Shown in pieces: positions 1-8,420 of a stretch of DNA of 64,000 nt (positions are counted from its first letter, which is position 1; each line of letters opens with the position of its first letter). Origin of the DNA: Prorocentrum cordatum. Taxonomy: Eukaryota > Sar > Dinophyceae > Prorocentrales > Prorocentraceae. Under the pieces are notes generated by a model. That model saw only the letters and a list, made by a program, of their open reading frames with translations, did not search any database and was not told the origin of the DNA. The position numbers and the translations under genes are program-made. The stretch spans positions 432,040-496,039 of the forward strand of contig CAUYUJ010004592.1 in NCBI GenBank assembly GCA_963575745.1, given 5' to 3'.

Positions 1-610
1 TCATCTCCATGCGCACTGTCACAACGCCACTGGAAAACGACCACAGCCTAGCAGCGCCGCGCGCCCAACGAATACGCAAGCAAACGCCACCGATGACACA
101 ATACGGGTCGGCACAATGAGCGAAGCCATGCAATAAATCCACCAACCTCTCCTGGGGCGGGTTCTGATCTTGTTTTTGATGCGAATGCAACCGTGGTGAC
201 GAGCCCCCCCCTCGAGGCCCCAGAACAATGAAAGACGTACACGCGCCGACCTTCTCCTAATCTTTGTCGTCGTCGTCGTTCCTGTCCTCCTCCTCCTCCG
301 CCTCCAATCCCTCCACTTCCTCATCCTCTTCCCTCGCGAACCAACTCTTGCCCTTCTCCTCCTTCTCTTACCCGCCCTCTCCGTTCCCTCTCCGCTCCCT
401 CTCCCTCCTCCCTCCTCCTCCTCCTCCTCCTCCTCCTCCTCCTCCTCCTCCTCCTCCTCCTCCTCCTCCCCCTCGTCCTCCTCCTCCTCCGTTTCCTCCT
501 CCTTCCTCCTCCCCTCACCCCCCCCGTTTCTTCCTCCTCCTCCTCCTCCTCGTCCTCGTCCTCCTCCTCCTGTTCACTCCCATCTCCCTCTCCACCCCTC
601 GCCCTTTTCC
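1..610. repeat. Window start and TCC-rich pyrimidine tract
   Basis: Bases 1-262 show no gene or repeat I can name. From about 264 to 610 the plus strand is almost purely pyrimidine, with an uninterrupted (CCT)n core near 412-492. All open frames here are poly-Pro, poly-Ser, poly-Leu or, on the other strand, poly-Arg and poly-Glu products of the tract, not genes. Confidence 0.8.
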
Positions 611-910
611 CTGAACTGGCACCGACGACACCACTGGGCGAGGGCGATGGCAGCGGCGGCGCCCCTCGGGACCACTGCGACGGAGGCCCCCTTCGCCTCG
701 GCGGCGTCGCCGCTGGAGGCCACCTCCAGGGCGGCGGCCAAACAACAAGATCAACCAGCATCGCATCGGGAAACGGAATCGCATCGGAGTGCAGTGAGGC
801 CGGATCGAGCCGCATCGGCACGGGGTCGGAGTCGAGCCGGATCGGCCGACCCAGGACACACAACAACGAAATTCAAACGTCGGGCCAAATCGGGTCGAAA
901 GAACTCGGCT

Positions 911-1085
911 ACACGCAGGAGTGACCCTAAGTAAGAGTGACCTTTGGTGCGCGGCTTTTTGGGGGCAGCGGGGGGCCAAACGCGGGCGCGCAAGACGCTA
1001 CTATCGCATCGCGTTCGGCGATCGTGGGATCCCACTGGGCCCGCGCCAAAGGTCACTCCGGCGAAAGGTCACTCTTACGTCTAGG
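911..1085. mobile_element. MITE-like element, family 7, copy 1
   Basis: The left end reads GTAAGAGTGACCTTTGG and the right end is its inverted complement (CCAAAGGTCACTC ... GGTCACTCTTAC), so the ~175 bp segment folds back on itself. The motif GAGTGACCTTT occurs twice in the right arm. A diverged second copy lies at 5250-5396. There is no coding capacity, as expected of a non-autonomous inverted-repeat element. I did not find a clear target duplication. Upstream (611-905) is GC-rich sequence with scattered GCATCGG motifs and nothing else recognisable. Confidence 0.55.
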
Positions 1086-1235
1086 CAAAAGAACGTCGGA
1101 ATCGAATCGGGCTGGGCCGGCCGTAATCGGGATCGAATCGGGGCGGCCGCAGCGAAAGGGGCGGCCCTGGGCGCCTGGGCGGTGACCCCCCTTCCGTGGT
1201 GCAGCTGGCCCCCCCCCCCCCTGTCAGGAAAGGGG

Positions 1236-1345
1236 GGGAGGAGGGGGAGCAGGGCCGAGGAGCAGGGCGGGAGGAGGAGGGGGGAGGAAGGGAGAGGAGG
1301 AGGAGGAGGAGGAGGAAGAAGAAGAAGAAGAAGAAGAAGAGCACG
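1236..1345. repeat. GGA/GAA purine tract
   Basis: An imperfect GGA tract passes into GAA units at 1310-1340. It gives poly-Arg, poly-Glu and poly-Lys frames on plus and poly-Ser and poly-Leu on minus. Flanking bases 1086-1235 and 1346-1582 hold nothing I can identify. Confidence 0.85.
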
Positions 1346-1582
1346 CCGCGCGACGCGGTTCGGGCGCCCGCCCAGCCCCCGCAACGGCGGGGCATATAGA
1401 GCTCGCCGACGTAGAAGACGACGAACGGCCCCGCCAGCCTGCACACCAACCGAGCGTCCGTGAGAGGCTCACCCGTGGTGCCAGCTGACGGGGAAGGGCC
1501 TACCTGGGACCACCCAGCACCAGGGGCATGCAAGCAGCGGCCCAACCATAGGTGACCGTGGGGCCCAGGCGGCCAGCCCCTC

Positions 1583-2329
1583 TCATTTCGGCAGCGACGA
1601 CACGAGGTGGCGCAGCTTGTCGATCTCGAGGGACTCCACGGCGGGCAGCTGGGTCGGGCCGAACATGCCAGACGCAGCGATCTGCGCGAGCATGGCAGCC
1701 CGCTCGCCCACGCCGGAGGGGACGGCGGCGGCGGCTCCGCCGGCCGCTGCAGCCTCCGCCTCCACATCCGCCGCGGCGGCTCCGCCAGCTGCACGAGCAG
1801 GCTCCGCCGCCATCACGCCAGCTCCAGCGCCGCCAGGCGCCTCCGCCAGCGTGTCGGTGCGGCGGAGGCGCCGCCTCCGAGGGGCAGGGCGCCGCGCGCC
1901 GTCCGCCCACTCGTCGTCGAGCACCTCCATCTCGTCGTCGTCGCGGGCCGCCGCAGGAGCGCCCTCCGCCGCGCGCACGGGCACGACTGCCCCGCCCGCA
2001 GCTCCAGGACCGCCACCCGCAGCCAAGCGCGCCGCCGCCAGGCGCTGGCGGCGACGCTGCCGCCGAGCCGCCTTTGCCGCACCAGCGGCCTCGGCGGCGC
2101 CAGCAGCGCGTCCACGTACTTCATCGTCAGCAGGGGGAGCAGCAGCAGGCGGGCCGGCGGCCGCCTCCGTCGGCCTCTCTCCGCGCGCGTACAGCGCGGC
2201 GGAGATGGCCGAGCGGGCGACGGCGGCGACCGTCCGCCGCGGCGCTCCTGCCAGGACCGCGGCCCTGACGGCGGCCTCGACGAGGTCGGCGCCGCCAGGG
2301 GCCTCGGAAGCCCCTCTAGGCCTCGGCAT
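1583..2329 (-). CDS. Ala/Arg-rich gag-like protein, single-exon retrogene
   Basis: This is an uninterrupted 248-codon frame from the ATG at 2329-2327 to a TGA at 1583. The start was chosen because it is the first ATG after a relict spliced leader (2385-2399) on the same strand, which leaves a ~55 nt 5' UTR. The N-terminus has a hydrophobic/basic helical segment (AGAPRRTVAAVARSAISAAL). The middle is Ala-rich with an Arg cluster and an acidic DDDEMEVLDDEW patch. The C-terminal ~35 residues are less biased (MFGPTQLPAVESLEIDKLRH). No enzymatic domain is visible. The composition and layout remind me of ORF1/gag-like proteins common in dinoflagellate retroelements, but that is inference. The absence of introns and the leader remnant point to copying from a mature trans-spliced mRNA. 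No poly(A) is seen downstream. Confidence 0.55.
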   Translation of the reverse strand: MPRPRGASEAPGGADLVEAAVRAAVLAGAPRRTVAAVARSAISAALYARGERPTEAAAGPPAAAPPADDEVRGRAAGAAEAAGAAKAARRQRRRQRLAAARLAAGGGPGAAGGAVVPVRAAEGAPAAARDDDEMEVLDDEWADGARRPAPRRRRLRRTDTLAEAPGGAGAGVMAAEPARAAGGAAAADVEAEAAAAGGAAAAVPSGVGERAAMLAQIAASGMFGPTQLPAVESLEIDKLRHLVSSLPK

Positions 2330-2384
2330 CCCGCGAGGCGCCACGCCGCAGGGGGGGGCGCGCGCGGGCGAGGCCGTGCGTCCG

Positions 2385-2399
2385 CTTGAGCCAAAATGG
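2385..2399 (-). other. Relict dinoflagellate spliced leader (DinoSL), 15 nt
   Basis: On the minus strand this reads CCATTTTGGCTCAAG, identical to the 3' 15 nt of the conserved 22-nt dinoflagellate spliced leader. It is followed after ~55 nt by the start of the 248-codon frame. On its 5' side it is cut off by the (TCC)n tract. A leader encoded in DNA directly before an intronless frame is the known signature of a trans-spliced mRNA that was reverse-transcribed and reinserted. Confidence 0.8.
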
Positions 2400-2517
2400 G
2401 AGGAGGAGGAGGAGGAGGAGGAGGAGGAGGAGGAGGAGGAGGAGGAGGAGGAGAGGAGGAGGAGGAGGAGGAGGAGAGAGGAGGGGAGGAGGGGGAGGAG
2501 GAGGAGGAGGAGGGGGA

Positions 2518-2550
<33 letters not shown>

Positions 2551-2640
2551 GAGGAGGAGGAGGAGGAGGAGGAGGAGGAGGAGGAGGAGGAGGAGGAGGA
2601 GGAGGAGGAGGAGGGGGAAGGGGAGGAAGAAGGATCAGGA
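2398..2640. repeat. GGA purine tract
   Basis: About 240 bp of nearly pure GGA on plus begins immediately at the relict leader. The tract probably expanded at the retrogene's 5' end. All frames in it are homopolymeric. Confidence 0.9.
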
Positions 2641-2821
2641 GGGGAAGGATGACGACGACGACGAGGTGGGAGGAGGATCGAGGAGGATCGAGAGGGAACA
2701 AAAGTGGAGAAGGGAGAACCGATGAGGATCGCAGCTGACGATCGAGAGGGAGGGGGAGGAGCGGAAGGAGGCGAAAGGCCAGGCTCTTTCCCGACGGCGC
2801 CCTGCGGCGATGTGCTCTGCA

Positions 2822-2930
2822 GGCGCAGGGGGTGGTGCTTGTGGCAGAGAGGACGGGAAGGATCCCTTCTGCGCCCGCTACCAATCCACGGCACAGTGCT
2901 CTGCGCCTTTCCTGCACCCTCTGCATCAGG
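2822..2930 (+). CDS. Possible isolated exon, unassigned
   Basis: A TGCTCTGCAG acceptor-like sequence precedes ~109 nt that stay open in several frames and end at CATCAG|GTGAGG, a good donor match. The most protein-like frame includes the residues GREDGKDPFCARYQSTAQC. No neighbouring exon can be joined and no family is recognised. The splice-like borders are the only support, so this is weak. Confidence 0.2.
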
Positions 2931-3002
2931 TGAGGCCGTCACTCGGAGGCCAGCAGGCCCGAAGAACGGCGGGGTGGGGGGGGGGCTCACGCCCGAAACT
3001 CC

Positions 3003-3374
3003 TCATCCTCCAAGCGCGTTGAGCGCCTGAAGGCTGCCATCTCGGTGCGCTGTGCCAGAGCGTCGGCGGCGAAACCGAACCCTTTTTTTGTTTTTTGTTT
3101 TATGTTCAACGCAATTTTCGGAGAGGGGAGGCGGAGGCGAAAGGAGAGGGCGCAACAAACAGAGGCGAAACCGAACCTGGCCAGGCCAGCGCCCATCCCC
3201 AGCCGCAGGCAGGGGCTTCGCGAGAGAGGCGGCACGGCCGCAGGTCGCCGCGGCAGAGGAACTGGCGGAGGGGACGCGGATGGCACAGCCGATGAGGAGC
3301 AGGAGCGCGAGCAAGAGGAGGCGAAAGAGTGGAGGCGGCTCCCGCCTGGGTGCCCTGGCCGTCCACGGCCTCAT
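3003..3374 (-). CDS. Possible first exon with a signal-peptide-like N-terminus
   Basis: The ATG at 3374 opens a frame whose residues 17-30 form a strongly hydrophobic stretch (LFRLLLLALLLLIGC) after a basic N-terminus, followed by a small-residue Ala/Ser region typical of a cleavage zone. Beyond about residue 60 the frame turns Arg-rich and looks non-coding, so an exon border would be expected near there. It lies downstream of the GH3 exon on the same strand and so cannot be that gene's start. No other exon was identified. Confidence 0.22.
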   Translation of the reverse strand: MRPWTARAPRREPPPLFRLLLLALLLLIGCAIRVPSASSSAAATCGRAASLAKPLPAAGDGRWPGQVRFRLCLLRPLLSPPPPLSENCVEHKTKNKKRVRFRRRRSGTAHRDGSLQALNALGG

Positions 3375-3439
3375 TCAGTGCGTCCTGGGGCCAGGCAAGA
3401 TCACAACATCGATCCATCGAATCCCACCTCGTTGGGGCC

Positions 3440-4190
3440 ATCTTGCTCTGCTTGTGCATATATATATATATATAGATATATATATGCGTGTGTGAATATG
3501 TTTGTACGCAACGGTTGTCATCTTCACATCCCTCTGCCTGTGGGCTCTGCCTCTCCTCTAGCCCAATCTGGGAGGGAAAGGAAGGAGAGGACTTGGGCTG
3601 AAGGGGAGGGAGGAGACGTCCGCTCGGTCTGCCTACAACGCTCTCTCTCTCTCTCTCTTTTTATCTCTCTCTCTCTCTCTCCGTCCCGCCGGTCTTAAGC
3701 CAATCATGTTTACACCTCTTGTCTTGAGCAACCGGTATGCAACACTGTGTCTCGCAAAGGGTCACCTTTTTCTCCGGTTTCGCTCTCTTGCTTACTCGCA
3801 CTCCCTCTCTCTCTCTCTTGCTTCCCATCTCCCTCCCTGCGTTTCCTCTCCCAGCATGCATAAATATATGGACCCATGCGTGCGCATGTGTGGTGCGAGC
3901 GAGCGCGCGCGCGATCTATCCTTTTCATGTTTTTTCTTTTTTGCTTATCTCTCTCTCTTTATCTCACTCTCTCCCTTTCTCGCGTGTCTCCGTGCCCCAT
4001 TTCTGGCATTGGCTCGGAATCGTACTCGAGATCGAACCGGCTGCGCCAGGATGCGCATAACCGCACTGTGCAGGCATCGGGCCGCATCCGATCACGGGGA
4101 AGTCGAAACCGCATCGGATCGAGCTCCGAGGACTCGACATCGACTCAGCCCTGCAGGGTCCATCCTGTCAGGTTTTCTGAGCCGCGTCCA
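3440..4190. repeat. AT, CT and mixed pyrimidine microsatellites; no gene
   Basis: This holds (TA)n at about 3460-3486, (CT)n at about 3640-3682 and further CT-rich stretches to about 3990, then GC-rich sequence with GCATCGG-type motifs (4075-4140). I see no gene. From 4190 to 4890 I also see nothing firm: one splice-bordered stretch at 4352-4403 (minus) is open but too short to call. Confidence 0.7.
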
Positions 4191-4889
4191 GCCATGGCCA
4201 CGAGAAGGCCTCCCAGAGCACCACACAGACCGCAGACTCCCCAAATCCTCCCCTCGTCCCCCCTCCCTCTTCCCTCCTCGTCACCCCGCCTCCCTTCTCC
4301 ACCCTCCCTCCCCAACACCGCCATGCGGCCAGCGGCCCACCCACTCCTGGAGGGAGGTGAGCTTCGTGTGCATGAGCAGCCGGCTCGACTTGTCCTTCGT
4401 GGTGCCTGCGGCGCGGAGCTAGTGGCCCGGGACTGCTGGCGATGGCGATGGCCGTGACCGTTCCAATCGCAATCACCATCGCAATCACGAAGCACAGAGA
4501 GATGACAAGCAGCGCGAAGCATTGCAACTCTGTGCTGAGCGGCAGCGCGATGCAAGCCGGCACGAAGCAGTGCAGCGCAGGGCGCCACAGCACCTGCCAG
4601 AGCAGTGCAAAGCAACGCAAGGGCCGCCATGGGCCTGCCCTCCCGCCGCAGGCCTGCGGCCCTTGCGAGAGCTCACGAGAAAGCGGCTGCGCGCAGGAGT
4701 GGCCTCAGTGACCTCTTGAGCATCACTTGCTCTGTCCCCGTCCTCACGTTCCGTGGCCCTGGCCCCACTGACCCATTTTCCGCCCCAGAGGGGCATATCT
4801 GATCCCGGGCGAAGGGATCACGGCCCACCCCTCCAGATGGGATGGGTCCCAGGGTTCCACAGCCCCTCCCCTCCAGATGGGATGGGGGC

Positions 4890-5035
4890 AGCCGACGCCG
4901 ACGCCGACGCCCACGGACGACGGACGATGGACTTCGGACGACGGACGGCGGCGACGACGACGACGGACGACGGACGACGGACGACGGACGACGGACGACG
5001 GACGACGGCGGCGGCGGCGACGACGACGACGACGA
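4890..5035. repeat. GGACGAC / GAC tandem repeat
   Basis: Imperfect 7-bp GGACGAC units pass into GAC units. A 19-bp sequence (CCCCTCCAGATGGGATGGG) is also directly repeated just upstream, at about 4828 and 4868. Confidence 0.8.
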
Positions 5036-5249
5036 CGAGCCAAGCCACACCCACAGGGGGAGGGAGGGGGGTGCACCGGCACCCTCCACCACGCCACGCC
5101 CACAGGGCCACGACCACAGGAGGGGCACCCCCGGATCATACATGCTGTCCCCTTCGGGTTTCGCGGGGCCTATCCCCCGTCTCGGGGGGTCGGTCGTCTG
5201 GCGGGGCTGGGATACCATGGCCAAGTGGGGATGGGGATGGGTACCAGAT

Positions 5250-5396
5250 CAAAGATGCTGACCTTCGCGCCTTTCGGGGGCCGCGGGGGGGGGGGGGGGC
5301 GACATTTCAGAGCGCAGGCCTAGGCCGGGGGGGACCCCCTGTAGGGCCGCACCAACGGTCACTGTGGCGAAGAACCACTCTCACGTGTAGTCGAAA
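5250..5396. mobile_element. MITE-like element, family 7, copy 2 (diverged)
   Basis: The left end (GATGCTGACCTTCGCGCC) and right end (GGTCACTGTGGCGAAGAACC ... CTCTCACGTGTAG) match the arms of the element at 911-1085 with substitutions. The interior contains a long G run. Bases 5036-5249 show nothing recognisable. Confidence 0.4.
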
Positions 5397-5433
5397 GAAG
5401 ACCGCCTTCTAAACCTCCCGGGTGGGGGTCCTC

Positions 5434-5616
5434 CTCCTCCTTCTCCCCCTCCTCCTCCTCCTCCTCCTCCTCCTCCTCCTTCTCCTCCTCCTCCTCCTCC
5501 TCCCATCCCCACTCCTCCTCCTCCTCCTCCTCCTCCTCCTCCTCTCCTCCTCCTCTTCTCCTCTCCTCCTCCTCCTCCTCCTCCTCCTCCTCCTCCTCCT
5601 CCTCCTCCTCCTCCTC
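5434..5616. repeat. TCC pyrimidine tract
   Basis: About 180 bp of near-pure TCC on plus. All frames are homopolymeric. Confidence 0.9.
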
Positions 5617-5988
5617 CATACCTCGATCATTCCTCCTCGCCTACGATCGCCCGGAGGCTCTACGGATCCCTTCAAGCCTCACCCGGGGGCTGACGGGTGC
5701 TCCCTGGATGCGCCGCAGGCGGGGCCAGGCGGTCACAATGTGCCTGGGGGGGCCCCACGCGCAATCCCACGTCACCCTCCTGCGCCACGGCGGGAGTGCG
5801 GCCCCGCGCGCCATCCCACGCTCCTCCGCGGACCCCTCGCGGGCGCCGTCTTGGTCCGCCCTTCGAGTCGCGCCCCGCCGTGCTGGCGGGGGCGTCCACC
5901 CTCCAGAGGGCAAGGCACGCGGACGTGCGCACGCAGGAGCGAGGACAGGTGGGATGCCAGCATTCGGCTCGCCGTGCGCCGGTCTCGC

Positions 5989-6088
5989 CTTCCGCGCACT
6001 TGCCCAGGAGCGCGATCTTCGCCGCTCCCTTGGCGATGGGGAGCGTCCCGCCCTCGTTCTTCAGCAGGACTGCGCCGTTGATGATCGT
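5989..6088 (-). CDS. Exon of a glycoside hydrolase family 3 (beta-glucosidase/xylosidase-like) enzyme
   Basis: The minus strand gives 33 codons after a clean acceptor (CCTACAG|ACG): INGAVLLKNEGGTLPI, then AKGAAKIALLGKCA. This matches the well-known junction in GH3 enzymes, where the TIM-barrel domain passes into the second alpha/beta domain (consensus like A-VLLKN-G-LPL...IA-IG). GH3 enzymes hydrolyse terminal beta-linked glucose or xylose from oligosaccharides and are often secreted or lysosomal. The exon ends at GAAG|GCGAG, a GC-type donor, which dinoflagellates use often. I searched by eye for the adjoining exons (KHF, SDW/SDCG, later G--DR motifs) within several kb and found none, so the gene is either spread over long introns or this is a fragment. 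Confidence 0.55.
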
Positions 6089-6640
6089 CTGTAGGCGGCC
6101 GGGCGGCGGGGCAGGGCCGGAGAGGGGAGAGGGGGGATGTGGGGAAGCGCCAAGGCCCAGGAAGAGCCGCCGCGGACGCGCAGCCAGTCTCACACGGCGA
6201 GCTCCCTGTGATTTCCTGTGGCCCCGATTGTGCAGAATCGCGCTCGGCCATTGCCTGCCCAAGTTCTGCAAAGGGCTTGCCCAGTGAGTGATGCCTCTCT
6301 TCCTGAGAGCATGGGGCCCAAGGTATGAAGACCAAGCTGTTGGGCATCCTGACCCAGAGCTCCATTCAATGTTTGAAAAGTTGGAAGACCTTACCGACTT
6401 GCTAGGCCTAGATTATCTAGACGACAACTCGGAGTGTGGCAACGACTTGCGCGCTAATCCAGCTGACGACCATCAGGCCCCACGTTTCGCTGATGCTGCT
6501 CGTGGAGGAGATCGGACCTTCTAAGCTGCGGGTGGAGTTTTCTCCAATGCCCAGGGTCCCCTAAATTCTCAAATTTCCTGGGCGTTCCCGCGCGTCCTCG
6601 GGCTGCCGCGCATGACTTTCCCGTCGGCCAGAGGGCCCCA
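6089..6640. other. No recognisable feature
   Basis: This is moderately complex sequence upstream of the GH3 exon on the minus strand. Short open frames exist on both strands (for example 6288-6524 plus) but none shows family motifs or convincing splice borders. The preceding GH3 exon would be expected here or further right. Confidence 0.4.
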
Positions 6641-8008
6641 AGATGGGCCAAGAGGGCCCCAGAAAGCGCCCAGGAGGGTCAACAAAAACGCGTCCAAGAC
6701 AGCCTAAGAGCGCTCCAAGACGCCCAAGGTGGCCCCAAGACGGCCCCAAGACAGCCCAAGAGGCCCCAAAGAGGCCCTAAGCTCCAAGAGGACCCCCAAG
6801 AGGGCCCAAAGAGGTACAAATCATTGCTTGTCCTTGTGCTTTGCGATGTTTTCCGCGTTCTCGCGTTTTCGGGCTTCCGACGCTCTAGAATGGCCCCAGA
6901 GGCCTCCAAGACCACCCCAAGACGGCCCAAGAGGCCCCGAAGGGGACCCCAAAACGGCCAAAGAGGGCACCGAAACGGCCAAAGAGGAGCCCAAGATCGC
7001 CCAAGAGGGCCCCAAGACGGCCCCAAGAGGGGCTCAAGCGGGGGAACACGAACGGACAATTTGAGCCTTCCGCCCGAAGAGGCCCCCAGGAGGCCACAAG
7101 AGGTCCCAAAGAAAGCCTAAGAGGCCCCCTAGAGGCTCCACGAGGTTCCCAAGAGGCCCAAAAAGAGGCCTCAAGAGTCTCCAACTGGACCCCAAGAGGC
7201 TTCAAAATTGCCTCCAAGAGGCCCCTGGAGGCCTCCCACGATATCCAAACGAACATCCAAGAGGCCTCTAACCCACAAAACAAGGATCCGCCGCCTCCTG
7301 TTCTGCTGACTTATCGCAGGGATGCCCGGCGCGCTGGACTTCTTACGATTTGGTTTTGGTTCCTTTCCAAAAGAGCTCCCCGTGGGGCTTCGGCCCGTCC
7401 CGCCGGCCACCCGACAGGCGCCCAAGTCTCTCAATGACCTCCCAAAACGGCTCAAGATGGTCTCCAAGACGGCCAAGATGGCCCAAGATGGCCTCCAAGG
7501 TGGCCTTCAAGACGGCTAAGATGACTCCAAGATCCTTCCAAGACGGCTCAAGATGCACCCAATAGGCCTCCAAGACGGCCCAAAAGGCCTCCAAGAGGTC
7601 CTCCAGGAGTCCCCAAGATCGCCCCAAGAACGCCCAAGAGGCCTCCAAGATGGTCCCATGACGGCCCAAGAGGCCCCCAAGCCGCCCCCCGAAGAGCCCC
7701 AAGAGGGCCCAAGAGGCCTTCAAGACGCCCACGATGGTCTCCAAGACGGCCCTGAAGCGCACCAAGAGGGCCCCAAGTCGGTTCAGAGAGGCCCCCAAGA
7801 TGGCTTCCGACGGCGTCAGGCGGGTCGGGAACGCCCTAAGACGACCAAAGAGGCACCCCAAACAGCCCCAAAGAGGCCCCTCAGAGGCCCAGGGATGCTC
7901 CCGAGGGGCCTCCAAAAGGCTCCCGGGAAGCTCCGCAGGGGCCTCCTAAGCGGCCTTCCAAGAGGCCTCCCGAGAGGCCTCCCAAGAGGTTCCCAAGAAG
8001 TCTCCTCC

Positions 8009-8155
8009 TCCTACTCCTCCGTTTCCTCCTCCTCCTCCTCCTCCTCCTCCACCATCCTCATCCTCATCCTCATTATCATCCTCATCCTCGTCCTCATCCT
8101 CCTCCTAATCATCATCCTCCTCCCTCTCCTGATCGTCCTCCTCTTGCTCCCCCAC
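8009..8155. repeat. TCC/ATC microsatellite within the array
   Basis: A (TCC)n then (ATCCTC)n tract separates the CCAAGA array from a recurring non-array module (8150-8420). Similar short TCC tracts sit at 10340-10400 and 11478-11500, in the same position relative to the module. Confidence 0.8.
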
Positions 8156-8420
8156 GCGGATCCCCGAATGCTTTCCAAACCGACTCGGGGAACAACTGGC
8201 CCGACAGCTTGGCCAAGCTGTAGCCCAGTTGTCGGCCACATAGTCGCTTCCACAAGGGCAGGGGGCGGCGGTGATTCGCCGTTGGCGTCTTCAATCCGCC
8301 GCCCCCTGTGGTCTTGCCACATGGATGCTGGGCGTGCTGGACGCTAGACGGTTTGGTCTTGGTTCTTTTCCACAAGAACTCTCCCTGGGGCTTCCCCCCG
8401 TCCCTCCAGTCCACTGGCAA
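8150..8420. repeat. Dispersed module associated with the CCAAGA arrays
   Basis: A ~250 bp non-tandem block runs from GGGGAACA...GGCCCGACAGC through GGGGGCGGCGGTGATTCGCC to a CTTTTCCA(C/A)AAGAAC...GGGGCTTC end. Recognisable relatives lie at 10400-10640, 11510-11665, 22740-22900 and 23545-23710, and a partial one at 7290-7400. On the minus strand the same peptide recurs (ANHRRPLPF...HVAERCGKS), so an old coding origin is possible but unproven. Confidence 0.6.

Noticed and set aside
264-610. Long open frames of poly-Pro/Leu/Ser or poly-Arg/Glu in TCC and GGA tracts (also at 2398-2640, 5434-5616, 15300-16345, 51120-51465, 51650-52325, 54656-54790 and others)
   Set aside because: They are automatic consequences of trinucleotide repeats, open on both strands and in several frames. 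There is no sign of selection on protein sequence.
3430-3456. Leader-like sequence GGCCATCTTGCTCTGCTTG
   Set aside because: Too many mismatches to DinoSL in the invariant TTTTGGCTCAAG part.
4352-4403. Short minus-strand stretch with an acceptor-like CCGCAG and residues TTKDKSSRLLMHTKL
   Set aside because: Only ~17 codons with no partner exon; chance occurrence is likely at this length.
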